DNA from: Jatrophihabitans_A sp035248685 | GTDB lineage: Bacteria > Actinomycetota > Actinomycetes > Mycobacteriales > Jatrophihabitantaceae | NCBI GenBank assembly: GCA_035248685.1 | Contig: DATFHF010000063.1 | Coordinates: 1 to 63,145 of the forward strand | DNA length: 63,145 nt | Reading direction: 5' to 3' | Shown here: positions 17,244 to 26,570 of the stretch, piece by piece | Layout: every line of letters starts with the position of its first letter | Position numbering within the stretch: position 1 is the stretch's first letter | Made by a program: the position numbers and the translations under genes | The notes under the pieces: generated by a model | The model's input: the letters and a program-made list of their open reading frames with translations, nothing else | Database searches by the model: none | What the model was told of the DNA's origin: nothing

Positions 17244-18509
17244 ATGGCACTCACAATCCCCGCCCTAAGAGGCAAGCTAGGCAACAACGACTACTACGAA
17301 ACCAAGATGCGCGCCCAGGAACTTGTCCAGGCTGCCCGCGTCGCCAGCGAGCGCGACAGCTGGGCCAGCCTGTCCATCGAGGAGCGCCTCCAGCGTGAGC
17401 TGAACGACAAGCGGGTGCGCGAGGAGATCGTGCCATACCTCGCCCACGCGGCCGACCGCTTCTTCGGCTCAATCATCGTGTTGCTCCAGGAAGCCGATGT
17501 CGAGTACGAACCCGCCGGAAAGTACCTTGCCAAGGATGTGCCCGCCGCCTACCGCAAGACCTTCGAACAGACCGGCGCCCTGACTATCGACGGCGGCCAG
17601 TACATCATCATCGACGGTCAGCACCGCTGGGCAGCGCTGCGCAGCGTCATCCAGGGCAAGGACGACAAGGGCAATCCGGTCACCGGCCCCGAGGTCGGCA
17701 ACGTCCCGGACGATGAACTACCAGTGATCTTCCTACCGTTCTCGACTAGCGAGAGCACCCGCCGGATCTTCAACAAGATCAACCGCAATGCTCGGCCCAC
17801 CGGCCGAAGCGACAACATCATCACGAGCGAGGACGATGGCAATGCGATCCTGTCCCGCAAGTTGCTTGACTCGGAGGAACCGCTCGGTACCCACCGCATG
17901 AATGGCGAGCTGCTGGTCAATTGGAAGTCCACAACAATTAGCCCACGTAGCACCCAATGGACGACGATTAGCGCGATCCACTCCACCGTCATTGATATCC
18001 TCAAGCACACCGGACACCCCTTTGATGAAAAGGTTGACGTCGTGCGCCCATCCGAGGAGAGGCTGGACGCCGCATACGAGGAACTCAAGGAATGGTGGAG
18101 CGACATCGTCAGCGGTGTCGACGCCTTCCGGACGGTGATCGAGAACCCCGAGGACGTTCCCAAGATCCGTGCGGAGCACGAGGAGTGGGGACTAATCCTC
18201 AAACCGGCTGCACACATGATCATCGTCAAGGCGTTGATCAAAGCGGCCGACCGTGGCGTGGGCCGCACTCTTGCAGTCAGACGGCTCAACCAGGTCGACT
18301 GGCATATTGACAGCGACCTGTGGCGCGACGTGCTGGTCACAACCGGCGGCCGCATCATGGCCCGCGCCGAGAACTACGAGGTCAGCTCTGAGCTGCTCGC
18401 CTATCTGATCGGCGCCGACAAGATGGACACCACAATGATCGACAAGGCGCAAGACCAGGTCCGGAAGTTCCGCGGCTCTGAGTGGACGCTGCCGAGACCA
18501 GTCGCCTAG
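17244..18509 (+). CDS. DGQHR domain protein, DndB-like paralogue
   Basis: A 421-residue DGQHR-family protein distantly related to DndB. The motif IIIDGQHRWAALRSV has DGQHR at residues 124-128, and the conserved follow-up NKINRNARPTGRSD is present, as in DndB and in DpdB of deazaguanine DNA modification. It is longer than the dndB product upstream and different in its C-terminal half. AAGGA precedes the ATG. Co-transcription with the GIY-YIG nuclease suggests that it senses or controls modification state for that nuclease; this role is inference. Confidence 0.8.
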   Translation: MALTIPALRGKLGNNDYYETKMRAQELVQAARVASERDSWASLSIEERLQRELNDKRVREEIVPYLAHAADRFFGSIIVLLQEADVEYEPAGKYLAKDVPAAYRKTFEQTGALTIDGGQYIIIDGQHRWAALRSVIQGKDDKGNPVTGPEVGNVPDDELPVIFLPFSTSESTRRIFNKINRNARPTGRSDNIITSEDDGNAILSRKLLDSEEPLGTHRMNGELLVNWKSTTISPRSTQWTTISAIHSTVIDILKHTGHPFDEKVDVVRPSEERLDAAYEELKEWWSDIVSGVDAFRTVIENPEDVPKIRAEHEEWGLILKPAAHMIIVKALIKAADRGVGRTLAVRRLNQVDWHIDSDLWRDVLVTTGGRIMARAENYEVSSELLAYLIGADKMDTTMIDKAQDQVRKFRGSEWTLPRPVA

Positions 18510-18652
18510 CGTAAGCCTCACCAACCAGTTGCGTCCGCGCAGGCCGTCGTCTGGGAACATCTCGACCGACGGCCTGCCCTAATCCGCGACTCCTCACCCG
18601 GCGGCATCAGTTTCCGAAGACCTCTTGAGTGCGCTCCGGGAACAAGTTATTT

Positions 18653-18949
18653 TCAAAAGCCTGGTTGAGAATGCGCTCTATAAAGACGCGGCCCAATCTC
18701 CAATTGGAGGCCACGGGCTTTCAGCAATCGTTGAACGGTATTCCGATGAACGCCGAATTCCGCCGCTAGCTGGCTAGTCCGACAACCAGCTTGGTATGCC
18801 GCGGCCAGGCGGTCGACGTCCTCGGGCGAGAGACGCACTTGGGCTTGCCGTGGCGTTACGGCCTCGGACCGTTGCCGGACACGCCTGCCGCGGTTCGCCA
18901 AGCGTAAGAGATGGTCACGGAAGTGTGATGGTATTCCCGTCAGGACCAC
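18653..18949 (-). CDS. Small helix-turn-helix protein, repeat copy 1
   Basis: A 98-residue ORF with a resolvase-type helix-turn-helix: LSPEDVDRLAAAYQAG then QLAAEFGVHRNTVQRLLKARG. A closely similar copy lies at 25551-25817, and the DNA around the GTG start (GTGGTCCTGACGGGAATACC) is shared as well, so the unit is a mobile or duplicated repeat rather than a single-copy regulator. It could be a detached recombinase DNA-binding domain. Function unknown. Confidence 0.55.
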   Translation of the reverse strand: MVLTGIPSHFRDHLLRLANRGRRVRQRSEAVTPRQAQVRLSPEDVDRLAAAYQAGCRTSQLAAEFGVHRNTVQRLLKARGLQLEIGPRLYRAHSQPGF

Positions 18950-18967
18950 TCAAATCGGAGTAACTGC

Positions 18968-19196
18968 CTAATATACATCGAATGGACGCGGTACCCGAAA
19001 GGGCCGCGTCCACTCGGTTTCTGAGTTCCTTAACGAGCTCGACCGTGGCCGGGAAGGGCGGCGGTCTTGGTGGTTGGCGCTCACGCAGATCCTCATGCCG
19101 GCTGCGCAGCGATGGCGGCATAATCGGCCAGTCACCCACGCCCGTCGCAGCTCGTCCGCGAACGCTGTTGGCAGGTTGGCGAGCATCGGCATCTAA
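18968..19196 (-). pseudogene. Degraded serine recombinase C-terminal remnant
   Basis: The minus strand encodes ANLPTAFADELRRAW, matching ESLPAPFADELRQAL in the recombinase at 5078-6787; DNA around 19120-19190 aligns with 5700-5775. The frame then breaks (a stop follows ADYAAIAAQPA, and DLRERQ continues in another frame). The remnant ends at the hairpin 18978-19017, nearly identical to the hairpin at the 3' end of the intact recombinase. It marks an older integration event. The rest of the 448-base gap between 18950 and 19397 shows no other gene. Confidence 0.65.
18978..19017. repeat. Large hairpin, second copy
   Basis: Arms 18978-18991 and 19004-19017 pair over 14 positions with G-U type mismatches around a 12-base loop. 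Sequence and layout match the hairpin at 5221-5260. Confidence 0.75.
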
Positions 19197-19397
19197 GTTG
19201 ACCGATTTGATCTTGAGTTTCGTTCATACCTGACAGTCTGTCCGGAAGTTTGGGTTTTAGATTGACGCCGCTTACAGAGACTGGTTAAGTCCGGCTCACC
19301 TCGGCTGGGCGCCCGTAACTCGGCCGGCTCTAACACTAATTTGGCTGGCTATCGACGGGCGTGTCGGCGGATGCGCACGCCCCTACAGGGGGACGCT

Positions 19398-22300
19398 GTG
19401 GAGCATCTGCGCCGCACACCACTATCCAAAGCTGCGGCCAGCGGGCTGCACGCCTTCTCTTCCCTCGTAAGAGCTCCGGGTAGAGGTCGTGATCATGCGG
19501 GGCTGAAGCATCGATCGGTCTCGCAGGCAACTTGTAGAGGCGGCGGCCGACTCTCGATCGCCGCTCTAGTCGTGGCCGTCCTTGTCACTGTTTTTGCGCC
19601 CTTCGCGCCTGCGGTAAGCGCTGTCGGAACTATCCCCACGGTGGTGCTCGATCCGGATCACGGCTATGCGTTCGGGGTGTGGGACGGCGTCACCTATGGC
19701 TCCTTTGCTGTCAACTTGGAGGTTGCGCAAGGAGTGCAAGCGCTCTTGCCAAGTGTGTGTGACGCAAACATCTCCCTGACCCAAACCGCCGATTCGCTGA
19801 GCAACGCCGCGCGCGCGGCACAGATGCAGTCAGCTGACGTTGCGGTGACCTTGTCGATGGATGGGCTCTTCGGCACACCTTGGGGAGCTTCGCCATCAGA
19901 GGGCGGTTCGAAGAGCTTCGCTACTCCGCGTTCGGATGACCTCGCGTTCGGGGATGAGCTGGTGCAGCAGGTCGGTGCCTTTACGGGCAGGCCGTTCGAC
20001 GCGGTCAATACCGGCCCAACGAAGGGCGAGACGCTTCCATATCCCGAGTTCGATGGCTTGAGTGGTACTTATGCCCAAGTGTTCATGCTCTACATGGACA
20101 ACAACTACGACTTCCCGGTCTGGCATGACAATCCGCAGTACTTGATAAATGCGGTAACGACGGCGATCGCTCACACGCTTATGGCCAAGGGATTCAAATG
20201 CCTCGGCACCTTCCCAGCACGTCCGTCCGCCGCAGAGCTGCAGCGACTCCGCAATCTCGGATACCAGCAGTTCTTGCGCTATGGTGCCGAGCCGGTATCG
20301 ATGTCGACCGGCAACTTCTCTACGGCCGAGAAGACCATCAGGTTGACCGGCGTCGGTAACCAGGTCATTGATTTGACCCTGGATTACAACGCCCAGTCCG
20401 GCCAGGACTCGCCTGTCGGGTTCGGTTGGGATTTCGCCTACGGCGATTGGCTGCAGCAGTACAGTGACGGGTCGGTCCTGATCAACCTCAGTGACGGACG
20501 CGCGCTGCTCTATACGCCGGATGGCGGCGGTGGCTTTACCGGTCCGCCTGGAGCGTTCGCCTCGCTCACGCAGGTCGATAGCTCAACCTTCACGTGGACC
20601 ACCACCACCGGCACCAAATTGACCTTCCTGCAGGATGTCAGCGGCAGAGCCAAGCTCACCGGTACCGAGGACCGGCAAGGCAATACCGAAACCCTGACCT
20701 ACGGCGGTGACGGGTCGCTGTTCCCCAAGTTGGCCAGCATCACCGACCAGGCCGGCCAACACGTGACCGTCGCCACCGATGACAGCGGCCGCATCACGTC
20801 CTTCACCCGCCCTGACGGGACCGTCTGGCACCTGGCCTACAGCGACGGCGGCGACCTTGCCTCGCTCACCTTGCCGAGCGGCAATGTCCGCCAGTTCCAC
20901 TACGATGATCAACACCGCATGACCTCGGAGGTCGGCCAGGACGGCATCACTTTCCTGACCAATGCCTACGATGCCAAGTCGCGCGTGGTCGACCAGACGA
21001 ACGCCTTCGGCCAGCACCGCAGCTTCGTCTACGACGACACCAACCGAGTCACGACCTACACCGACGCTACCGGTGCCAGCACCGTTTACCACTGGGACGC
21101 GCTCGGTCAGGTCACCCAAGTCGACGACGCGCTCGGTGGTATCACCAAAACGGACTACAACGGTGATCTACAGCCGGTCACAGACACCAACGCCCTGAAC
21201 AACAGCACCCACCGCGGCTACGACCCGTCCGGACAGGTGTCGTCCGTGACCGATCCGCTCGGCAACGAAACGGCCACGACCTACAACAGCGCCGGAGACC
21301 TCACCTCCAAGACGGACGCTGGAGGCGACGGAGGCAGCCCCCGCACCTACAGCTACTCGGTCAACGGCCAAGGCCTGCCAACGACGATTACCAACCCCGA
21401 TGCGACGACGCAATCCCGTACCTACGACGCCGCGGGTGATCTCACCTCGAGCAGTGACGAAAACGGCAACACCACGCATTACCAATACGACAGCCGAGGC
21501 AACCTCGTCCGTACGATCGACCCGCTCGGCCGGGAAACGACGAAGACGTACGACCTCGCCAATCGCCTCGCCTCGACCACCGACCCGCTCGGGCACACCA
21601 CCAAGTACACCTACGACGCCGATGACAACCTGACCGAGACGACCTACCCGAACGGCTCCACTGAGCTGCGAAAGTATGACGTCAATGACCAGCTCATCTC
21701 GCTGACCGATCGGCGAGGCGCCGTTACCAAGTACAGCTATGACGCCGAACTGAACCTCGTCTCTACCACTCTGCCGAACGGCGGCGTCACCAAGAACACT
21801 TACGACAACGAGGACCGGCTCACATCGACAACCGATCCACTAGGCAACACGACTAAGTACACCCTCGACGCTCTCGGCCGGCGTATCGCCACTACCGACG
21901 CAAACGGCAATACCACGAAAACCAGCTATGACGCGGCCGGGCAGGTCATCAGTCAGACAGATGCCAACGGCAATGTCACGCATCTTCAGCGAGACGCCAA
22001 CGGGCAAGTGGTAAAGACGACCGATCCCGCCGGCGGAGCGACCTTCACCACCTTCGATGCGGTTGGTCGGCGTACGACTGTGACCGATCCGCTCGGGCAC
22101 ACCACCAAGTACACCTACACCTTCCGAGACGAGATCGCGACCACCACAGACCCCGCTGGCGGCGTAGTTACGCAGACCTATGACAACGCTGGACGTCTGA
22201 TCAAAAAGACGGACCCGACCGGAGCCGTGACTCGCTACAGCTACGACGCAGCTGGACAACTGGTCAAGATCACCGATCCGCTCGGTGGCACGACGACATA

Positions 22301-25067
22301 CATCTACGACGCGGACGGCAACCAGACCAGCGTTACCGACCCCAACGGTCACACCGTCTCGATGATGTACAACAGCATGAACGAACAGGTCAGCAAGACG
22401 GACGCCAACGGACACATCACCACGCTTCAACGTGACGCTGGCGGGTTGCTGACCACACAAATAGATCCGCTCGGCAACCAAACAAGCCGAACCTACGATG
22501 CGATGGGCGACCTCACCTCGACCACCGACGGGCTCGGCCGTACCACGCAGACTGGCTACGACTTCAACCAGCAGCGCACCAGCCAAACGGCGCCCGACGG
22601 AGTCGTCACGGCGTACTCATATGACCCGGTTGGCAACCTCACCAAGGTTGTCGAGAACTGGCGCAGCGGCCAGCCGGCCAGCAACACAGTCAATGTCACG
22701 ACCCGTTATAGCTACGACGCGCGCAACTTGCGGGTATCGATGACCGATCCCAATGGCGCGATGACTCACTATGGGTACGACGTTCGCGGACTGCTGACCT
22801 CCGTTGCCAATCCGCTCGGCAAGATCACCAACTATAGCTACGATGCCGCTGGCAACACGGCATCCCGCCAAGATGCGAACGGCGCCGCTACCCAGTACAG
22901 CTACGACCCACGCAACCTGCTCACCAAGCGCGCCTACCCGGGCGGTACGGCCGACACCTTCGGCTACGACGCGGCCGGCCGCCAAACCAGCGCCACCAAC
23001 TCGACCGGTGTAGTCGCGATCACCTTCGACGACCTCGGCCGCATTACGAAGGTGAACGACGCAGCAGGCAAGAGCCTGCAGTACAGCTACGACCCAGCCG
23101 GCAACCGCATAAGCATGACCTTGCCGGATGGTCGGTCCCTCAGTTACAGCTACGACTTCGCTGACAACCTCACCAAGCTGACCAGTCCACTCGGTACCGA
23201 GACGTTCAGCTACGACGATGCCAACAGGCTGGCGACAGTCACTCGTCCGAACGGGACAACGACAAGCGTGGCTTTCGACGCAGCCAACGAATTGACCAAG
23301 CTCATCACCACGGCGGGCAGCAGTACCCTCGCCTCATTCGCCTACAACTACGACAGCGCCGGCAATGTCGGCGCCCGAGCGCAGAACCTCGGTGGCAACA
23401 GCACGACTACGACCTACACCTATGATCAACTGCGCCGACTCACCCGAGCCACCGATGGACCGCTGCCCAGTACATATACCTACGATGCCGCGGGCAATCG
23501 GCTGACATGGTCCGCACCTGACGATCCGTACACGCCAAAGCCCGGCGACTCGTTTACCCAAACAAATGTCGTCAACGCGGCCGGCCAGGTTACCAAGCAA
23601 ACGATGGTGCGGCAGAACGGCAGCAAGACCGATACAACCGTTACTACGGACACCTACGATGCGAACGGTAACCGGCTAAGGATGGATACGGTTGCCCAGT
23701 CGCCCGGGCAATCCACGAGCACCGTCTACACCTACAACTTCGAAAACCAGCTACTCAGCAGCACGCCCGGTAACACGCCGCAGAAGGGTGATGGCAACAA
23801 CCAACGCAACCTGCGCCGGACTTACGACGCCCTGGGTCGCATCGTCACTGAATCGCGGGACACCACCACGACGTGGACGAGCGATGGCTTCAATCCAGTG
23901 CAGGCCTCAGACCCAACGGCTGGCACGACCCTGTACCTGCGTGACGCCGCAGGCCAGCTGCAAGGAGAAAGCACCACCGGCCTGACGCCGCTGTGGTATG
24001 TCAAGGATCTTCTTGGGTCAGTTGTCGCGTCTACGAACACCAACGACAAGCCCAAGCTGGCCAATGTGACCCAGTACAGTGATTACGGCGTCAAGCTCGG
24101 CAAGACATATTCACGTATGGGCTTCGGCGGCCAGATTAGCGATCCGAGTTACCCCGGCAACGGCATCGGCAACGACACTCCCGTGCTGAGTCACTACTAC
24201 GCCCGCAGCTACGACCCGGGTACCGGCACCTGGATGCAACCCGACCCGCTGCCGGGTACCGCCGAGCAGCCAAGCACCCAGCAGCCTTACCGGTTCACCG
24301 CCGACAACCCCACGACGAATACTGATCTGCTCGGCTATGTGTCCATCATGATCAGCGGTGGCTCGCTACAAGGAGGTAGCTGGACCTCGACGCAAGTACT
24401 CCAACCAACCGTGTCCGTCCAGCAGCTTCAGCCTGCGGCTAACGCACAGCAGCTACAGCCAACCGCGAATCCGATGTTCCACACGTATCGGAGTCCGAGA
24501 GCATATGGACAGGTCGAGTGGACAACGATAGGTCCAGTCTCGTCCGATGTACTCCAGGGAGACTCAGGTCTTGGCTTAGGCAGTATTGGAGAGGTTCCAA
24601 ATAAGCAGAGTCACCCTTCGAGTTCCTATCTTCTGTTCGGCGACTTGCAGGGGTGGTCCTTCAATGCGAGTACGGTACGCGGAGGAATCACGCCCGTTCT
24701 GCAAGGTCAGGCAGGCGTCGCCTTAGCCGCCCGCACAATCGAATTGCAGGGCTGGTCCATCGTCGGAGAGGAAGTGACGATTCAGACGACAATGGGCCGA
24801 TTCAGAATTGACTTGGTTGCCCGAAACGGGTCCGGAGACTTGCGCTTTATTGAGGTTAAGACCGGACCTAATGCTGACTTGACAATCAATCAGCAGATAA
24901 CACACGCAACGTTTAAGGAAGCAGGCGGTCAACCTGTAGGTGCTAACGCCACCGAAGCAGGATTACCGACTGACGAGCCGCTCTCCCCGAAAGAGATAGA
25001 GCTCTTTAGGGTCACGGAAAGCCCTGTCAAGTTTCCTGTCGACCTTCCTGACATCCCGCTCTTCTAA
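19398..25067 (+). CDS. RHS-repeat polymorphic toxin with amidase-like N-terminus and nuclease tip
   Basis: A secreted RHS/YD-repeat toxin of about 1,889 residues. GTG at 19398 has AGGGGGA upstream; the frame is open from 19341. A hydrophobic signal segment ending AVSAVG leads into a domain resembling amidase_3 (VVLDPDHGY, then NLEVAQGV), but the usual zinc-binding Glu and second His are missing. PVSMSTGNFSTAEKT opens the repeat region; dozens of YD repeats such as YSYDAAGQ follow. The core ends RSYDPGTGTWMQPDP and NTDLLGY. The tip carries GRFRIDLVARNG and RFIEVKTGPNAD, a PD-(D/E)XK nuclease motif. The next gene is the likely immunity protein. Likely role: contact-dependent killing of rivals. 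Confidence 0.88.
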   Translation: MEHLRRTPLSKAAASGLHAFSSLVRAPGRGRDHAGLKHRSVSQATCRGGGRLSIAALVVAVLVTVFAPFAPAVSAVGTIPTVVLDPDHGYAFGVWDGVTYGSFAVNLEVAQGVQALLPSVCDANISLTQTADSLSNAARAAQMQSADVAVTLSMDGLFGTPWGASPSEGGSKSFATPRSDDLAFGDELVQQVGAFTGRPFDAVNTGPTKGETLPYPEFDGLSGTYAQVFMLYMDNNYDFPVWHDNPQYLINAVTTAIAHTLMAKGFKCLGTFPARPSAAELQRLRNLGYQQFLRYGAEPVSMSTGNFSTAEKTIRLTGVGNQVIDLTLDYNAQSGQDSPVGFGWDFAYGDWLQQYSDGSVLINLSDGRALLYTPDGGGGFTGPPGAFASLTQVDSSTFTWTTTTGTKLTFLQDVSGRAKLTGTEDRQGNTETLTYGGDGSLFPKLASITDQAGQHVTVATDDSGRITSFTRPDGTVWHLAYSDGGDLASLTLPSGNVRQFHYDDQHRMTSEVGQDGITFLTNAYDAKSRVVDQTNAFGQHRSFVYDDTNRVTTYTDATGASTVYHWDALGQVTQVDDALGGITKTDYNGDLQPVTDTNALNNSTHRGYDPSGQVSSVTDPLGNETATTYNSAGDLTSKTDAGGDGGSPRTYSYSVNGQGLPTTITNPDATTQSRTYDAAGDLTSSSDENGNTTHYQYDSRGNLVRTIDPLGRETTKTYDLANRLASTTDPLGHTTKYTYDADDNLTETTYPNGSTELRKYDVNDQLISLTDRRGAVTKYSYDAELNLVSTTLPNGGVTKNTYDNEDRLTSTTDPLGNTTKYTLDALGRRIATTDANGNTTKTSYDAAGQVISQTDANGNVTHLQRDANGQVVKTTDPAGGATFTTFDAVGRRTTVTDPLGHTTKYTYTFRDEIATTTDPAGGVVTQTYDNAGRLIKKTDPTGAVTRYSYDAAGQLVKITDPLGGTTTYIYDADGNQTSVTDPNGHTVSMMYNSMNEQVSKTDANGHITTLQRDAGGLLTTQIDPLGNQTSRTYDAMGDLTSTTDGLGRTTQTGYDFNQQRTSQTAPDGVVTAYSYDPVGNLTKVVENWRSGQPASNTVNVTTRYSYDARNLRVSMTDPNGAMTHYGYDVRGLLTSVANPLGKITNYSYDAAGNTASRQDANGAATQYSYDPRNLLTKRAYPGGTADTFGYDAAGRQTSATNSTGVVAITFDDLGRITKVNDAAGKSLQYSYDPAGNRISMTLPDGRSLSYSYDFADNLTKLTSPLGTETFSYDDANRLATVTRPNGTTTSVAFDAANELTKLITTAGSSTLASFAYNYDSAGNVGARAQNLGGNSTTTTYTYDQLRRLTRATDGPLPSTYTYDAAGNRLTWSAPDDPYTPKPGDSFTQTNVVNAAGQVTKQTMVRQNGSKTDTTVTTDTYDANGNRLRMDTVAQSPGQSTSTVYTYNFENQLLSSTPGNTPQKGDGNNQRNLRRTYDALGRIVTESRDTTTTWTSDGFNPVQASDPTAGTTLYLRDAAGQLQGESTTGLTPLWYVKDLLGSVVASTNTNDKPKLANVTQYSDYGVKLGKTYSRMGFGGQISDPSYPGNGIGNDTPVLSHYYARSYDPGTGTWMQPDPLPGTAEQPSTQQPYRFTADNPTTNTDLLGYVSIMISGGSLQGGSWTSTQVLQPTVSVQQLQPAANAQQLQPTANPMFHTYRSPRAYGQVEWTTIGPVSSDVLQGDSGLGLGSIGEVPNKQSHPSSSYLLFGDLQGWSFNASTVRGGITPVLQGQAGVALAARTIELQGWSIVGEEVTIQTTMGRFRIDLVARNGSGDLRFIEVKTGPNADLTINQQITHATFKEAGGQPVGANATEAGLPTDEPLSPKEIELFRVTESPVKFPVDLPDIPLF

Positions 25068-25097
25068 CTCGCCAAGCGAAAGAGTATAGTAGATTTA

Positions 25098-25430
25098 ATG
25101 GGTATCCGCACACTCAACTCCATCGATCTCATTGCGGACGGCGGCGAAGGCGCCCTACTTGTAGTACTAGATGATCACGCATGGGAAAGCGAGGAACACG
25201 AAGCGGCCTACCTCGCTAAGAAAGTTGAGACATGTTTGAATGCAATCGACAGCGGCCAGCTTGCCGGACTGTACCCCAATCTGATTGCTCCAGGCAAGAA
25301 TCGCATCATCGTGCGAATCTCGTACGCCAGGCCAATTGCAGAATGGATTCGACTCCGGCTGTCCGAGGTATTCTCGAATCAAGAAGTTGCCGCTCTCGGC
25401 GTATCCTTGGAGTTTACTCTCATGGAGTAG
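25098..25430 (+). CDS. Probable immunity protein (DUF6572-like)
   Basis: A 110-residue cytosolic protein starting 30 bases after the RHS toxin. It has the look of DUF6572: SIDLIADGG, a VLDDHAWES segment, then KVETCLNAIDSGQLAGLYPNL. No signal or membrane segment. Toxin-distal position and size are typical of an immunity gene. The ribosome-binding site is weak. DUF assignment is from memory of the pattern and is moderate; the immunity role is inferred from position. Confidence 0.6.
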   Translation: MGIRTLNSIDLIADGGEGALLVVLDDHAWESEEHEAAYLAKKVETCLNAIDSGQLAGLYPNLIAPGKNRIIVRISYARPIAEWIRLRLSEVFSNQEVAALGVSLEFTLME

Positions 25431-25550
25431 CGTAAAGTGTCGTAGTCGTGCGCGGTCGGGGAAGCTGGTTCACACGCCGGGTTTAGTCGTCATCCAGGAC
25501 TCGAACCGATGCCGATCGATACATGGCTGCCTAATCTCTAATCTGCTGCC

Positions 25551-25817
25551 TCATCTGCGCGGGCCGAGTGCTAGGTGCACACCGCGCGCCTTTAGCAGCC
25601 TCTGAACAGTATTCCGGTGGATGCCGAACTCCGCAGCCAGCTGGATGGTTCGACGACCAGCCTGGTAAGCCGCAACCAAGTGATCGACGTCCTCGGGAAG
25701 GAGCCGGATCTGGATCTGCCGAGCGGCTGGGGCGGATGGCTGCCGAGCACGTCGGTCGCGCTGGGCCAGCCGCAGGAGGCCGTCCCGCGGGTGTGATGGT
25801 GTTCCCGTCAGGACCAC
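25551..25817 (-). CDS. Small helix-turn-helix protein, repeat copy 2
   Basis: An 88-residue paralogue of the ORF at 18653-18949: LLPEDVDHLVAAYQAG, then QLAAEFGIHRNTVQRLLKARG, with the same MVLTG-PSH start (GTG). The similarity extends upstream of the start into non-coding DNA. Convergent with the immunity gene. Function unknown; likely a mobile-element fragment. Confidence 0.55.
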   Translation of the reverse strand: MVLTGTPSHPRDGLLRLAQRDRRARQPSAPAARQIQIRLLPEDVDHLVAAYQAGRRTIQLAAEFGIHRNTVQRLLKARGVHLALGPRR

Positions 25818-25845
25818 CTAAATCGGGTATAAGCTCCGATGTGCT

Positions 25846-25882
25846 GAAGGGACGCGGCATCCCACGGGATGCCGCGTTCTTC
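25846..25882. repeat. Hairpin upstream of HTH repeat copy 2
   Basis: GACGCGGCATCCC (25851-25863) pairs with GGGATGCCGCGTTC around a two-base loop. It takes the same place relative to the HTH gene as the hairpin at 18978, and shares the GACGCGG part of the stem. Confidence 0.65.
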
Positions 25883-25990
25883 GGCTTCCGGCCGCTGTTT
25901 GGGTAAAGATGCCCGACGGAGGTAAAGCCGTTGTATTGTCGACTCTCTGGTTGGTTCAAGAAGTCATAACACTGCGTGTGGACAAGGACG

Positions 25991-26548
25991 ATGGATCCCG
26001 CTCCGTACCAAACTTGGATTGTGCTCTTCCGGCGAATCAGGCTGTCGAGCTTTGTGGCTCTGCTCGGTTTCGTTGCGGGATTCATGGCGCACTCATTACC
26101 GAGAATCGTCATCTGGATAATATCCGGGCTGATAGCAACTTGGCTGTTCGTTGCCGGCATCGTTGAACAGAAGCGTTACCAATCGTATCTTGACAAAATG
26201 CGACCAAATGGAAGTGACGTACAGGCCGGATCGTCGAGGGCGTCAGGACCGAGTGAGAGCGTCTTCCTGAGCAGTCCGGCCGTGGCTTCCGAATCAGGGC
26301 TTCCTCATATGTGCAGCGATGAGAGGGAAATTCTACGACTTTGGGCGCTTCACCGATTCGAACGGTTTTTCATACGGGCGGCCGTAGTTTGTCTCGGGAT
26401 TTCAGTGATAGGTGTCAGCATTGGAATTCTCATCAATAGCGGTGAACGCGCGGTCGTAATTGTTACTTTGGGACTTGGCGGCTTGTGGCCGGCTTGGACG
26501 TTTTTCATTGTAGGAAAGCGGATCCGTACCGAACAGAAGTCGCGGTGA
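25991..26548 (+). CDS. Hypothetical membrane protein
   Basis: A protein of 185 residues not recognised. It has two paired hydrophobic regions: SFVALLGFVAGF with IVIWIISGLIATWLF near the N-terminus, and AAVVCLGISVIGVSIG with IVTLGLGGLWPAW near the C-terminus, flanking a soluble Ser-rich middle. ATG at 25991 is used; GTG at 25976 is in frame. Lower GC than the flanking core genes. It lies in the RHS accessory zone and could be an orphan immunity or unrelated cargo gene. Confidence 0.5.
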   Translation: MDPAPYQTWIVLFRRIRLSSFVALLGFVAGFMAHSLPRIVIWIISGLIATWLFVAGIVEQKRYQSYLDKMRPNGSDVQAGSSRASGPSESVFLSSPAVASESGLPHMCSDEREILRLWALHRFERFFIRAAVVCLGISVIGVSIGILINSGERAVVIVTLGLGGLWPAWTFFIVGKRIRTEQKSR

Positions 26549-26570
26549 TCATGGAATTTGATATTGAGCA

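Noticed and set aside
21000..23300. CRISPR-like periodic repeats
   Set aside because: The periodicity is the coding YD repeat of the RHS protein; units vary and no spacers or cas genes are present. No CRISPR array was seen anywhere.
20583..23600. Long open frames antisense to the RHS repeats
   Set aside because: They mirror the YD repeats in another frame and have no independent features.
25490..25520. attR copy of the ssrA 3' end
   Set aside because: I looked for GGCACCTCCACCA and its flanks through the window and found no convincing second copy; the right border may lie elsewhere.
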